A stretch of 64,000 nt of DNA from JAFAMS01 sp963715815 (GTDB taxonomy: Bacteria; Vulcanimicrobiota; Vulcanimicrobiia; Vulcanimicrobiales; Vulcanimicrobiaceae), in assembly GCA_963715815.1 (NCBI GenBank), contig OY970278.1, positions 620,001 to 684,000 of the forward strand. The letters are read 5' to 3'. The notes beneath the pieces were generated by a model that did no database searches, was not told the DNA's origin, and worked only from the letters and a program-made list of their open reading frames with translations. Shown one piece after another: positions 43,701-52,184 of the stretch. Within the stretch, counting starts at the first letter, position 1. Each line of letters begins with the position of its first letter. The translations under genes and the position numbers were made by a program.

Positions 43701-44516
43701 TCAGCCTACGATCGTGAGCAGCATCGACGTTGCGACGAAGCCGTCGAAGAACAGCTTGATATGTTGTTGTCCCGGCGTCGCGAGCGGCTGATATGGAAAC
43801 TTGTCGTAGTAGCGGTCGTACTCGTGCTCACCTGGGTCGAATTCCATCGCGGCGAGACAGCGTTTGTCGTAGCGCAAGCGCCGGTCGATCTCTTCGATGT
43901 CGCGGCGCCGGTAGATCACGCCTTTCCCGCGTGTGACCGTCCGCGTATTCGAGGTGACGTTGTACTCGGTCGTGTGGACGGCGATGCCGCCCTTCTTGAG
44001 CAGCTTCGATGAACGCTGTAAGAACTGCACGCCGCGTTCGAGGCTGCCGAGATGTTCGAACGCGCAGCAGCTCCAGGCGAAATCGAGCGAGCCTTCTTGG
44101 ACGAAGGGCCATTCGCGGTTCATGTCGGCGTATTGGAATGTTACCCGCTTGTCGAACGTAGCGCGGTCGAGGATCTTTTCGTTGTAGAGATCGTCGGGCG
44201 AGCGCGGATGTTCGCCGGCGCGTCCCCAGACTTGTCCCATCCGGCTGCGTGGCTCGATGTCGGTCCCGATGACGTCGACGCCGAGTGATGCGAACAAGGA
44301 CGGCAACGGCTCGATCCCGACCGCAAATCCGACCGCGCGCATTCCCGGCTGTAGTTTTCCGCGTTCCCAAAGTGATTGCGCAACCGCGCAATATTCCCAC
44401 AACTTGCGATGATACGGCGGATCTTCCGGGCGCGGCGCAAGATGCATTGCGTCGTACCAACGCCGGTACCAGTCCGAATTGAAATGCTCGTAGCGGCAAA
44501 CGAGTGAGCCTAGCAT
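43701..44516 (-). CDS. class I SAM-dependent methyltransferase-like protein
   Basis: 271 residues. The SAM-loop region reads AVGFAVGIEPLPSLFASLG with an acidic end (DVIGTDIEP), and the later SLDFAWSCCAFEHLGSLERG is typical of Methyltransf_11-type folds. The N-terminal segment rich in Trp and Tyr suggests the branch acting on sugars or surface glycans. The substrate is unknown. It overlaps the acyl-CoA synthetase gene by 7 nt in the same run. Confidence 0.7.
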   Translation of the reverse strand: MLGSLVCRYEHFNSDWYRRWYDAMHLAPRPEDPPYHRKLWEYCAVAQSLWERGKLQPGMRAVGFAVGIEPLPSLFASLGVDVIGTDIEPRSRMGQVWGRAGEHPRSPDDLYNEKILDRATFDKRVTFQYADMNREWPFVQEGSLDFAWSCCAFEHLGSLERGVQFLQRSSKLLKKGGIAVHTTEYNVTSNTRTVTRGKGVIYRRRDIEEIDRRLRYDKRCLAAMEFDPGEHEYDRYYDKFPYQPLATPGQQHIKLFFDGFVATSMLLTIVG

Positions 44517-46594
44517 GTGACGATCAGCGCGTCCGCCGCGACGGCGCCCTGCGGTTTAGTGCGAACGAAGATCGGATTTAAATCGATTTCTGCGATTCGG
44601 TCGGCATTGTCGGCGGCGAACCACGACAGAGCGACCAGAAGATCGGCGAGTGCTGCGAGATCGTATGCTGCCCCCGTCCGTGCGCCGTGCAGAATCGGTG
44701 CAGCCCGCAGCTCGTCGATCATCTCGAATGCAGTCGTGCGATCGAATGGTGCAAATCGCCGGCTGACGTCGCGTAGCGCTTCCGCGAAGATGCCGCCCAG
44801 CCCAAAGACGACCATCGGGCCGAAGATGGGATCGTTGACGACGCCGGCCAGCGCTTCAATGCCGGTGAGCGTTTCGGCGACGAGGACACCTTCCGCGCGC
44901 CCGTTGAGACGGTCGAGCATTTCTCTTGCCGCGTGGCGCAGCGAAGGCAAATCGGCGATGCCGGTTCGTACGCCGCCGACTTCCGTCTTGTGCGCGATCT
45001 TCGGTGCATCGATCTTCAAGACAACGGGAAACTCAAACGGCAATCTTTCGATATCGTTCACCGCGATGCGCGGAATTGCGACCGTGCGAGCGAAACGGAT
45101 GCCGTACCTTTCGAGAAGTGCTTGCGATGCGCGTTCGCCGAGTTGCTGTGCGCCTTGCGGCACGGATACCGGTGCGAGATTTGCGGGGCGCTCTGCGCGC
45201 TTGGTAGTACGATGCCGTGTTTTGCGCGCGAACGCGCTCAGCGATGCGGCCGCAAACGCAGCCCGAACCGGCGTCGGATAGATTGCGATCCCTGCGTCGC
45301 GCAAGATGCTCATCCCGCGCACGGCGCGTTCGGGCGGCGCCGACCACGCGACGAAGACCGGTTTATGCGAATCGGCGATCGTCGGCGCAATCGCAGTCGT
45401 CACGCGCTCGGCGGCCGGATCCGGAACGGACGCAAGATAGAGGATCAATTGATCGACATTCGGATCGTCGCGCACGACTTCGAGCGTCCGCGAGAAGATG
45501 TCGAGCTGATTGAAGACCTGTGCCGTTACGTCGATCGGATTCGCGAGCGATCCAAAGTCGGGCAAGATCGAGCCGAGCTCGCGCGAACTTTGTTCCGTAA
45601 GTTGCGGCAGAGCTAAGCCCGAGCTTTCACAGTGATCGGCCATCAGCACGCCGGCGCCGCCGGAGATCGAGATCACGCCGGCGCGATCGCCGGCCGGCCA
45701 ACGCTGCATCGCGACGCCGCGGGCAACATCGACCATCTCATCGAGGTCGTCGATCTCGATGAAGCCGCCGCTGCGAAAGGCTTCTTTATACAAATCGTAG
45801 TCGCCGGTGAGATTCCCGGTATGCGAAGCGGCTGCGCGGCGTCCCGTCGTTGTGTTGCCGACTTTCCAAATGAGAATCGGCTTGCGCAGCTCCAGCGCTC
45901 GCTCGCCGAGCGCGATGAGCTTACGGCCGTCGCGAATTCCTTCGAGATACGTCGCGATCATCGAAACGTCGTCGCGTTCGAGTGAGTACTCGATTAAATC
46001 GAGCAGCGTGACGTCCGTTTCATTGCCTGTCGAGATGACATAGTTGAAGCCGACGCCGTCTCGCGCAGCCATTTGCGCCATGCCGTATCCGAATCCGCCG
46101 CTCTGCGTGATCATCGCGATCGAACCGGAGCCAAGCTCGCCGTCTTGGAAAATCGATCCGAAGCCGCCATAGAATTTCTCGCGGAAGTTCAGGATGCCCT
46201 GACAGTTCGGTCCGATGACGCGCACGCCGCTCGAAGCGATTGCATCGCGCAGCTCGGCTTCGAGCGCCATACCGCGTTCGCCGATCTCGCTGAAACCTGC
46301 GGCCAGCACGACCGCGAACGGAATCTTGGCTGCACCGCACGCGCGGATCGTGTTCGCGACGTGGGGCGCTGCGACGGCGATCAGCGCGACGTCGCAGGGC
46401 TGCGGAACCGATGCCACGTCCGGAAAGCAACGAAGCCCCGCAATCTCGTCATACTTTGGGTTGACGGGATAGACGTGGCCTCGGAAACCGAATTGTGTAT
46501 TGGCGCGTACCGGCTGTCCCCCGATACGCGAGAGATCGGCTGATGCGCCGACGATCGCAAACGCCTGCGGCGAGATCAGCCGATCGAAGTTCAC
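44510..46594 (-). CDS. ADP-forming acyl/acetate-CoA ligase, fused alpha-beta
   Basis: 694-residue NDP-forming acyl-CoA synthetase with CoA-binding, succinyl-CoA synthetase-like and ATP-grasp parts in one chain. The phospho-histidine is His258 in AASHTGNLTG. The ATP-grasp part has LKIDAPKIAHKTEVGGV and VFGLGGIFAEAL. It interconverts acyl-CoA + ADP + Pi with acid + CoA + ATP, often to harvest energy from acyl-CoA. Its place just upstream of the E1 genes suggests it handles acyl-CoA made by that complex; this is inference. Confidence 0.92.
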   Translation of the reverse strand: MNFDRLISPQAFAIVGASADLSRIGGQPVRANTQFGFRGHVYPVNPKYDEIAGLRCFPDVASVPQPCDVALIAVAAPHVANTIRACGAAKIPFAVVLAAGFSEIGERGMALEAELRDAIASSGVRVIGPNCQGILNFREKFYGGFGSIFQDGELGSGSIAMITQSGGFGYGMAQMAARDGVGFNYVISTGNETDVTLLDLIEYSLERDDVSMIATYLEGIRDGRKLIALGERALELRKPILIWKVGNTTTGRRAAASHTGNLTGDYDLYKEAFRSGGFIEIDDLDEMVDVARGVAMQRWPAGDRAGVISISGGAGVLMADHCESSGLALPQLTEQSSRELGSILPDFGSLANPIDVTAQVFNQLDIFSRTLEVVRDDPNVDQLILYLASVPDPAAERVTTAIAPTIADSHKPVFVAWSAPPERAVRGMSILRDAGIAIYPTPVRAAFAAASLSAFARKTRHRTTKRAERPANLAPVSVPQGAQQLGERASQALLERYGIRFARTVAIPRIAVNDIERLPFEFPVVLKIDAPKIAHKTEVGGVRTGIADLPSLRHAAREMLDRLNGRAEGVLVAETLTGIEALAGVVNDPIFGPMVVFGLGGIFAEALRDVSRRFAPFDRTTAFEMIDELRAAPILHGARTGAAYDLAALADLLVALSWFAADNADRIAEIDLNPIFVRTKPQGAVAADALIVTC

Positions 46595-46600
46595 GCTAGG

Positions 46601-46957
46601 CTATAAGACGAGGCTCGGCTTGACGCCTTTCTTCTCAAACACCGTGCTCAGCAGCGTGGTGAGCTCGCCTTTTTCCGCCATCGGCCCCAAGACGTCGGTA
46701 TCGCCGTAGAACTGTCCGTCGATGAAAATCTTCGGAAGCGTCGGCCAGTCCGTCATCTTTGAAAGAGCGTCGCGCTTCGGCATGTTTTCGAGCACGTCGA
46801 TCACTGCGAACGGATAGCCGAAGTGATTGAAAAACTGGATCGTCTCGGCCGTGAAACCACAACGTGGGGCGTCCTTCGTCCCTTTTCCATAGACGAGGAT
46901 CGTATTGGCTGCGACTTCACGCGTAATTTCGTCGGTCAGCGAGTCAGAGTCAGGCAC
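46601..46957 (-). CDS. grxD: monothiol glutaredoxin (Grx4-type)
   Basis: 118 residues. The active site reads RCGFT (Cys33), a variant of the usual CGFS of monothiol glutaredoxins; KGTKDAPRCGF, WPTLPKIFIDGQFYG and GGD-like DTDVLG fit the family. These proteins carry a [2Fe-2S] cluster bridging two Grx or one Grx and one BolA. GTG start, with GGAGGTC in front, 8 nt inside the end of bolA, so the two are made together. Confidence 0.92.
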   Translation of the reverse strand: MPDSDSLTDEITREVAANTILVYGKGTKDAPRCGFTAETIQFFNHFGYPFAVIDVLENMPKRDALSKMTDWPTLPKIFIDGQFYGDTDVLGPMAEKGELTTLLSTVFEKKGVKPSLVL

Positions 46958-47186
46958 TGGGGACCTCCGTTTTGAGTTGGAGTGCGTGGATGCGTCCGTC
47001 TTGACGCGCTCCTTCGAGAGCTGCGTATACCATGCGATGCTGATCGAGTAGCGACTTGCCCGTAAACGCATTCGAGCGAACACGAATGTCGTAGTGGTCC
47101 ATCGTCCCCGTTAGATCGGTTACGACCACATCCGCGTCCGGCATCCGCTCGCGTATGAGCGCGACTACTCCATCTCTATCAATCAT
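46950..47186 (-). CDS. bolA: BolA-family protein
   Basis: 78 residues, one BolA domain: YDIRVRSNAFTGKSLLDQHR with the conserved His, ending IHALQLKT. Partner of the monothiol glutaredoxin encoded by the overlapping next gene; together such pairs bind [2Fe-2S] clusters and take part in delivering them to late acceptors. The start lies 8 nt inside the end of the upstream small gene. Confidence 0.92.
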   Translation of the reverse strand: MIDRDGVVALIRERMPDADVVVTDLTGTMDHYDIRVRSNAFTGKSLLDQHRMVYAALEGARQDGRIHALQLKTEVPSA

Positions 47187-47418
47187 CGGCGATCAATTGC
47201 CGCGGTGTATCACCGCGCAACACACCCACAAACCGCGTTGCCTCGCGGATCGTTTCGGAAAGCGCCGTCGGGTTGTTGGCGAGCAAGCGGGCGAGGCCGG
47301 CCGACGCCACGATCGCCGATGCGCCGAGCAGGATGGCCGGGACGCCTCGCGCCTTCAAGGGTCCCAGCTCCAGCCGGAACGTCTTCGTCACCCGCGAGAG
47401 ATCTCGAAAGTTGAACAT
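47179..47418 (-). CDS. small hypothetical protein
   Basis: 79 residues from ATG 47418 (an in-frame ATG at 47454 would overlap the next gene's promoter). One moderately hydrophobic segment (PAILLGASAIVASAGLARLL) could be a membrane helix or an amphipathic one. Not recognised. It overlaps bolA and is the first gene of the long minus-strand run. Start is 53 nt from the divergent acyl-CoA synthetase start. Confidence 0.6.
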   Translation of the reverse strand: MFNFRDLSRVTKTFRLELGPLKARGVPAILLGASAIVASAGLARLLANNPTALSETIREATRFVGVLRGDTPRQLIADD

Positions 47419-47471
47419 GCCCGGGGGATTTGTAGGCGAGAGTCCTATTGTCATGCACCAGGAGGGGTGCC

Positions 47472-49103
47472 ATGAAGCAGCTCACGGTCGAATCGTTCGA
47501 ATGGCAGGTTCCGGCGGAGTTCAACTTCGCACGCGACGTGATCGACGCGCTCGAAAAGACGGACGCGGGGCGAAGCGGCCTCGTGTTCCTGGACGGGGCG
47601 AAGAATCGCACGAGCTTCACCTTCGGCGAGATTTCGGCGATCTCGCAGCGCTATGCAGGCGCCTTTAGCGAGCTCGGAATCAAGAAGGACGACCGTGTGA
47701 TCGTCTTGCTTCCGAAAATTCCGGGCTGGCTGTTCTCGATGCTGGCGCTCGACCGTATCGGCGCGGTTGTCATTCCGTGCTCGGAACAGTTGCGCGCGAA
47801 AGATCTATTGTTCCGCGCGACTCACAGCGAAGCGAGCGCGATTGTCGCGCATGTCAGCAATGCTGCAGAAGTCGATCTGATGCGCGGAGATGCAAAGGGT
47901 CTCGACAAGTTCGCGATTCTCGGTGGCGAGCGCGCGAATTGGACGGCGCTCGAGCCGATCGTCGAGCGCGCGAAAGCCGAACCCGGCATCAAGACGCTGC
48001 CGGCGGATCTCGCGTACATCGTATACACGAGCGGCACGACCAAAGATCCCAAGGGTGTCGTCCACGATCACGCATACACGTTTGCAAAACGGATGCAAGC
48101 CGCGTTCTGGCTCGACGCCAAGCCGCAAGATCTCGTTTGGTGCTCCGCCGGAACCGGTTGGGCGAAATCGCTGTGGAATGTGCTGCTCGGTCCGTGGTCG
48201 TGCGGCTCGACGATCGTCTTGCACGAAGGCGCCTTCATTCCGGAAGAACGTATGGATCTGCTGCGCGATCTCGGCGTCACGGTGCTATGTCAAGCGCCGA
48301 CCGAGTATCGTCTCGAAGCGAAGCTCGAGGGGCTCGGGGAGCGTTGGAAATTACCGAAGCTGCGCCATTGCGTTTCGGCCGGCGAGCCGCTCAACCCGGA
48401 AGTGATCGCGCGCTGGCGCGACGCGTTCGGCCTTTCGATTCTCGATGGTTACGGACAAACCGAAAATTCGTTGCTCGTGGCAAACTTGCCGGGAATGGAA
48501 GTGCGCCCCGGTTCGATGGGCAAACCGACGCCCGGACACACGGTCGGAGTCATCGACGAGAACGGCAAGGAGCTCGAAGTGGGCGAGGTCGGCGACATCG
48601 CGGTGCGATGTTCTCCGCGTCCGCCTACTTTGTTCAAAGGCTATTATAAGAATGAAGAAGAGACGTCGCATTCGTTCCGAGGTGAGTGGTACGTCACCGG
48701 CGATCGCGCGCAGCTCGATGACGACGGATATTTTTGGTTCGTCGGCCGCGCGGACGATGTGATTTCTTCGGCCGGCTATCGCATCGGGCCGTTCGAGGTC
48801 GAGAGCGCGCTGCTCGAGCATCCGGCCGTTTCCGAATCGGCGGTCGTCGGAAGTCCCGATGCCGAGCGCGGGAATGTCGTCAAGGCGTTTATCGTCCTGC
48901 GTCCCGGTCACGAAGCGAGCGACAAGCTCGCGCGCGAGCTGCAAGAACATTGCAAACGCGTGACGGCTCCGTACAAATATCCGCGCGAGATCGAGTTCAT
49001 CGCCGAGCTGCCGAAAACGCGTTCCGGAAAGATCCGGCGCGTCGAGCTCCGTCAGGCCGAGTTGCGCAAAAAAGGTGCGACCGCCGCAAGCGGTTACGTA
49101 TGA
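47472..49103 (+). CDS. AMP-forming acyl-CoA synthetase (MACS/ACSM-like)
   Basis: 543 residues starting at ATG 47472 with a strong Shine-Dalgarno (AGGAGG). ANL superfamily: AYIVYTSGTTKDPKGVVHDH (P-loop), GYGQTENS, TGDRAQLDDDGYFWFVGRADD, and C-terminal KTRSGKIRR with the catalytic Lys. Closest in type to medium-chain acyl-CoA synthetases. It activates an acid to acyl-CoA via acyl-AMP. Divergent from the BolA-E1 run and followed by repeat copy 2. Confidence 0.93.
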   Translation: MKQLTVESFEWQVPAEFNFARDVIDALEKTDAGRSGLVFLDGAKNRTSFTFGEISAISQRYAGAFSELGIKKDDRVIVLLPKIPGWLFSMLALDRIGAVVIPCSEQLRAKDLLFRATHSEASAIVAHVSNAAEVDLMRGDAKGLDKFAILGGERANWTALEPIVERAKAEPGIKTLPADLAYIVYTSGTTKDPKGVVHDHAYTFAKRMQAAFWLDAKPQDLVWCSAGTGWAKSLWNVLLGPWSCGSTIVLHEGAFIPEERMDLLRDLGVTVLCQAPTEYRLEAKLEGLGERWKLPKLRHCVSAGEPLNPEVIARWRDAFGLSILDGYGQTENSLLVANLPGMEVRPGSMGKPTPGHTVGVIDENGKELEVGEVGDIAVRCSPRPPTLFKGYYKNEEETSHSFRGEWYVTGDRAQLDDDGYFWFVGRADDVISSAGYRIGPFEVESALLEHPAVSESAVVGSPDAERGNVVKAFIVLRPGHEASDKLARELQEHCKRVTAPYKYPREIEFIAELPKTRSGKIRRVELRQAELRKKGATAASGYV

Positions 49104-49217
49104 TGTTACGGGCCCCCTCGGGGAGTGGTGAGTTATTCGTTATGATGACGGGCCCGACTGCGTGGGGCCCCGTGCATCGCACGGGGGGCGCGGAGTCGGG
49201 GGCGAAGCGCCGTTAAA
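49104..49217 (+). repeat. structured intergenic repeat, copy 2
   Basis: Lies exactly between the stop of the acyl-CoA synthetase gene and the ATG of the MDR gene. Same architecture and orientation to the genes as copy 1: CCCC-CTCG-GGGG without a T tract, CCCCGTGC-ATC-GCACGGGG (49168-49186), then GGCGC...GCGCC next to the start. In the second stem an A-T pair of copy 1 is a G-C pair here, a compensatory change that keeps the hairpin. Confidence 0.8.
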
Positions 49218-50225
49218 ATGAAGGCAGTGCGGCTCAACGAGCTCGGTGGACCCGAGAAACTCCACGTCGAGGAAATTCCGAACCCGAAGCCCGCCGCGGG
49301 AGAGATTCTCGTTAACATAAAGCGCGCGGCGCTAAACCGCCGCGACGTATTTATCACGCAAGGTCTCTATCCGGGGATCGAATTACCCAAGACGCTCGGT
49401 TCCGACGGAATGGGAACGGTCGCGGAACTCGGCGAGGGCGTGAGCGGACCCAAGGTCGGCACGCGCGTCGTCATCGATCCGACGATGAATTGGGGCGACG
49501 ACGAACGCGTCTGGCAGCGAAACGGCGGCGTGCTCGGAATGCCGCGCGAGGGAACGTTTTCGGAATTCATCGCAGTGCCGGCGGCAAACGTGCACCCGGC
49601 GCCCGAACATTTGAGTGACGATGAAGCCGCGGCGATACCGCTTGCAGGCGTTACCGCGTATCGTGCCTGTTTTTCACGCGGCGAGCTTTCGAAAGAAGAC
49701 GTCGTCCTGATCACCGGTGTCGGCGGTGGTGTGCAAAGTTTCGTACTGCTCTATGCGAAAGCGAGTGGCGCGAAAGCGATCGTGACGTCGGGCAACGAGG
49801 AGAAGTTGGCGCGCGCGAAAGCGATGGGCGCCGACGTGTGCATCAACTACAAGACCTCGGAAAACTGGTCGAAAGAAGCGCGCGAAGCAGCCGGCGGCGG
49901 CGGTCCATCGCTCGTCGTCGACTCGGTCGGCGGCGACACGCTCGGCAAATGCGTCGACATTGCGCGCCCGGCTGCGCGCGTCGTCATCTACGGCGGCACG
50001 AACGGCGACGCGAAGATTCGTCCGTTCTCGATCTTCTGGAAACAGCTCGACATTCGCGGAACGTCGATGGGCAGTCCGGAAGATTTCCGGCACATGCTTA
50101 GACTGTTCACGAAGCACAAGTTGCACCCGGCGGTCGACAAAGTTTTCCCGATGAGCGAAGCTGCGAAAGCCGCGGAACGCTTAGCCGCGCACGATCAATT
50201 CGGGAAAGTCGTGCTCGCTATCTAA
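49218..50225 (+). CDS. MDR-family quinone oxidoreductase/zinc-type dehydrogenase
   Basis: 335 residues: N-terminal GroES-like domain (AALNRRDVFITQGLYPG) and Rossmann domain with VLITGVGGGVQSFVLLYAKA. Related to quinone oxidoreductases and MDR enoyl reductases; catalytic zinc cysteines are not evident, which favours a zinc-free reductase. NADPH-dependent reduction of an enone or enoyl-CoA is plausible given the upstream acyl-CoA synthetase. ATG follows repeat copy 2 directly. Confidence 0.88.
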   Translation: MKAVRLNELGGPEKLHVEEIPNPKPAAGEILVNIKRAALNRRDVFITQGLYPGIELPKTLGSDGMGTVAELGEGVSGPKVGTRVVIDPTMNWGDDERVWQRNGGVLGMPREGTFSEFIAVPAANVHPAPEHLSDDEAAAIPLAGVTAYRACFSRGELSKEDVVLITGVGGGVQSFVLLYAKASGAKAIVTSGNEEKLARAKAMGADVCINYKTSENWSKEAREAAGGGGPSLVVDSVGGDTLGKCVDIARPAARVVIYGGTNGDAKIRPFSIFWKQLDIRGTSMGSPEDFRHMLRLFTKHKLHPAVDKVFPMSEAAKAAERLAAHDQFGKVVLAI

Positions 50226-50227
50226 AC

Positions 50228-50830
50228 TCACTCAACCGTGACGTCGCCGGTTCGCAAAGGTCCGTTAGGCTTGTAGGTGCTTATGACAATGCCCGCAGGG
50301 CCGGCCTTCGAGCTGACAAGAGCGAGTTCGCGTGGCGAGCTTCCTTCGGAAAAAAGACGTTTGCCGCTGCCCAACAGGACCGGATACACGAGCAACAAGA
50401 TTTCATCAGCAAGTTCGTGTTCGAGCAACACCGTCGTCAGCTGCGAACTGCCCCAGACGATCAGGTGCGGCCCGTCTTTTGCCTTGATGCGGCGAACGCC
50501 ATCGACGACGTCGGGTCCAAGATCCTCGACCGGACCCCACTTAAGACTGCTTGGCCTGTGGGTTGCCACATATTTCGTTGCTGCGTTCAGACTGTTTGCC
50601 ATTGAGCCGTTCATGTTCGGCCAAAAGTTGCTCCAGATATCGTAGGTTCGACGGCCAAGCAGCAGGTCCAATTTCTCGCCGTGTGCCGCGAGTATGGCCT
50701 CCATCCCGGCCGAATCATCAAACGGTGCTGCCCATCCGCCGTGGGGGTAGTCACCGTCTTCGTTCCGCCCACCGGGCGCCTGGATCACGCCATCCAGTGA
50801 GATATGTTCGATAATTCGAACTTTTCGCAC
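50228..50830 (-). CDS. RibD/DHFR-like reductase domain protein
   Basis: 200 residues of the bifunctional-deaminase-reductase C-terminal (DHFR-like) family. ISLDGVIQAPGGRNED, LLLGRRTYDIWSNFWP and the cofactor strand HLIVWGSSQL are diagnostic. Stand-alone members are common and of unknown substrate. It ends 3 nt from the convergent MDR gene and is preceded 6 nt upstream by the cytochrome c gene in the same direction. Confidence 0.88.
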   Translation of the reverse strand: MRKVRIIEHISLDGVIQAPGGRNEDGDYPHGGWAAPFDDSAGMEAILAAHGEKLDLLLGRRTYDIWSNFWPNMNGSMANSLNAATKYVATHRPSSLKWGPVEDLGPDVVDGVRRIKAKDGPHLIVWGSSQLTTVLLEHELADEILLLVYPVLLGSGKRLFSEGSSPRELALVSSKAGPAGIVISTYKPNGPLRTGDVTVE

Positions 50831-50836
50831 GGCGCG

Positions 50837-51238
50837 TTACTTAACTGCGGAGACCATCTTTTCGGTAACGGCCGGCGCGTCGTTACCCCATGAGCTGCGT
50901 ACGTATGTCAGCACTGCGGCGATATCGGCGTTCGAAAGCGTGCCTTTCCACGAAGGCATCCCGCCGCTGTATTGCTTGCCGTTAACCGTAAGCGGCGTAT
51001 TCAAGCCGTGCAAGACGGTACCGATGATCTTCGTCGGATCTTTTGCCGTGATGTCTTTGTTGCCGGCGAGCGGGGGAAAGACGCCGGGAGATCCCATTCC
51101 GTTTTCTTGATGGCACGTCGAGCAATTCGTATTGAAGATACTCTTACCGTCGGAGGCGGCGTTTGCGACTGATCGCTCACCGGCATGCACTGCGACGAGT
51201 ACGAGAACGAGCACGGCTGCGAATCCGATCAACCTCAT
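50837..51238 (-). CDS. exported monoheme cytochrome c
   Basis: 133 residues; signal peptide (about 1-27) and one heme site CSTCH (Cys39, Cys42, His43), with a likely axial Met in SGGMPSWKG. Class I cytochrome of the type that carries electrons to terminal oxidases or dehydrogenases, in the periplasm. It lies 19 nt after an MBL-fold hydrolase gene. Confidence 0.9.
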   Translation of the reverse strand: MRLIGFAAVLVLVLVAVHAGERSVANAASDGKSIFNTNCSTCHQENGMGSPGVFPPLAGNKDITAKDPTKIIGTVLHGLNTPLTVNGKQYSGGMPSWKGTLSNADIAAVLTYVRSSWGNDAPAVTEKMVSAVK

Positions 51239-51257
51239 GCAAACGACTCCCTCTTAT

Positions 51258-52184
51258 TCAAGCGATGCGATATTCAACCAGCGGAAGTTCGACGGAAAGC
51301 CCGAGCTCTTCGCGAGCAACTGCCGCAGCTTCGGGATCGGCGATGCGCTGAAGATTGGGGTCGAGGATTGCGGCTTCCTCCGGCGACGGGGGGCGCGGTA
51401 AAATGCGCGGAACGACGCGACTTTCTTCTTCGAGCGCGATCAGATACGCGAGCAGTTGCCGTGCGGCCGCGGGCCAAAGACGCGCATCGATGCCGGCATA
51501 GATTTTTTCGACGAGCATCGGGATAGTGGCGGGACCTTTTTCGAGTTCGCCGATTAGCTGGCGCTCGCGCATCTTACGATGCTCTATGTATTCGATTAAC
51601 TTGGCTTTCGGATCGTCGACGCGCTCGCCGTGCCCACCGTAAATTGCCGCAGCATCTCCGTGCTCAGCGAGCAAACGATCGAGCGTGCGCTGATACGGAC
51701 GCATCGCGCCGCCCGGCGGCGCGACGACGACGGTTCCCGTTCCGAGTACGACGTCGCCCGTAAACAGCGCGCGCTCTTGCGCAAGCGCAAAGACGAAGTG
51801 ATCGACGGCGTGCCCGGGTGCATCGATGACGTCGATCGTTGCGTCATCGAACTCAAGACGTTCGCTGTCCTGGAGCGTGCGATCGACGGGAAATTTTGCG
51901 TACGCATGCGCCCACACCGGCGCGCCGGTACGGCGTGAAAGCGGAGCTGCGGCAGGCGCATGATCCGGATGACCGTGCGTGACCAGGATCGTGCGAATCT
52001 TCGCCCCCAGCTCGCCGGCGGTTGCTACGATCGCATCGACGTGTTTCTCGATCAACGGACCGGGATCGATGACGAGAAGACTACCAGGCGAGGTACGGAC
52101 GAGATATGTGTTCGTTCCGGTCAGCGTCATCGGCGACGGGTTCGGTGCGCGCACCCGAACGACGCGTTCCGAGAGGGCTACCAT
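51258..52184 (-). CDS. MBL-fold metallo-hydrolase, LACTB2-like
   Basis: 308 residues. Metal-binding motif THGHPDHA, then HAVDHFVF, FTGDVVLG and YGGHGERV. The length and the C-terminal helical part (LIEYIEHRKMRERQLI) fit the LACTB2/GloB-like branch, which includes ribonucleases and thioester hydrolases. Substrate unknown. Overlaps the Nudix gene by 7 nt. Confidence 0.88.
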   Translation of the reverse strand: MVALSERVVRVRAPNPSPMTLTGTNTYLVRTSPGSLLVIDPGPLIEKHVDAIVATAGELGAKIRTILVTHGHPDHAPAAAPLSRRTGAPVWAHAYAKFPVDRTLQDSERLEFDDATIDVIDAPGHAVDHFVFALAQERALFTGDVVLGTGTVVVAPPGGAMRPYQRTLDRLLAEHGDAAAIYGGHGERVDDPKAKLIEYIEHRKMRERQLIGELEKGPATIPMLVEKIYAGIDARLWPAAARQLLAYLIALEEESRVVPRILPRPPSPEEAAILDPNLQRIADPEAAAVAREELGLSVELPLVEYRIA

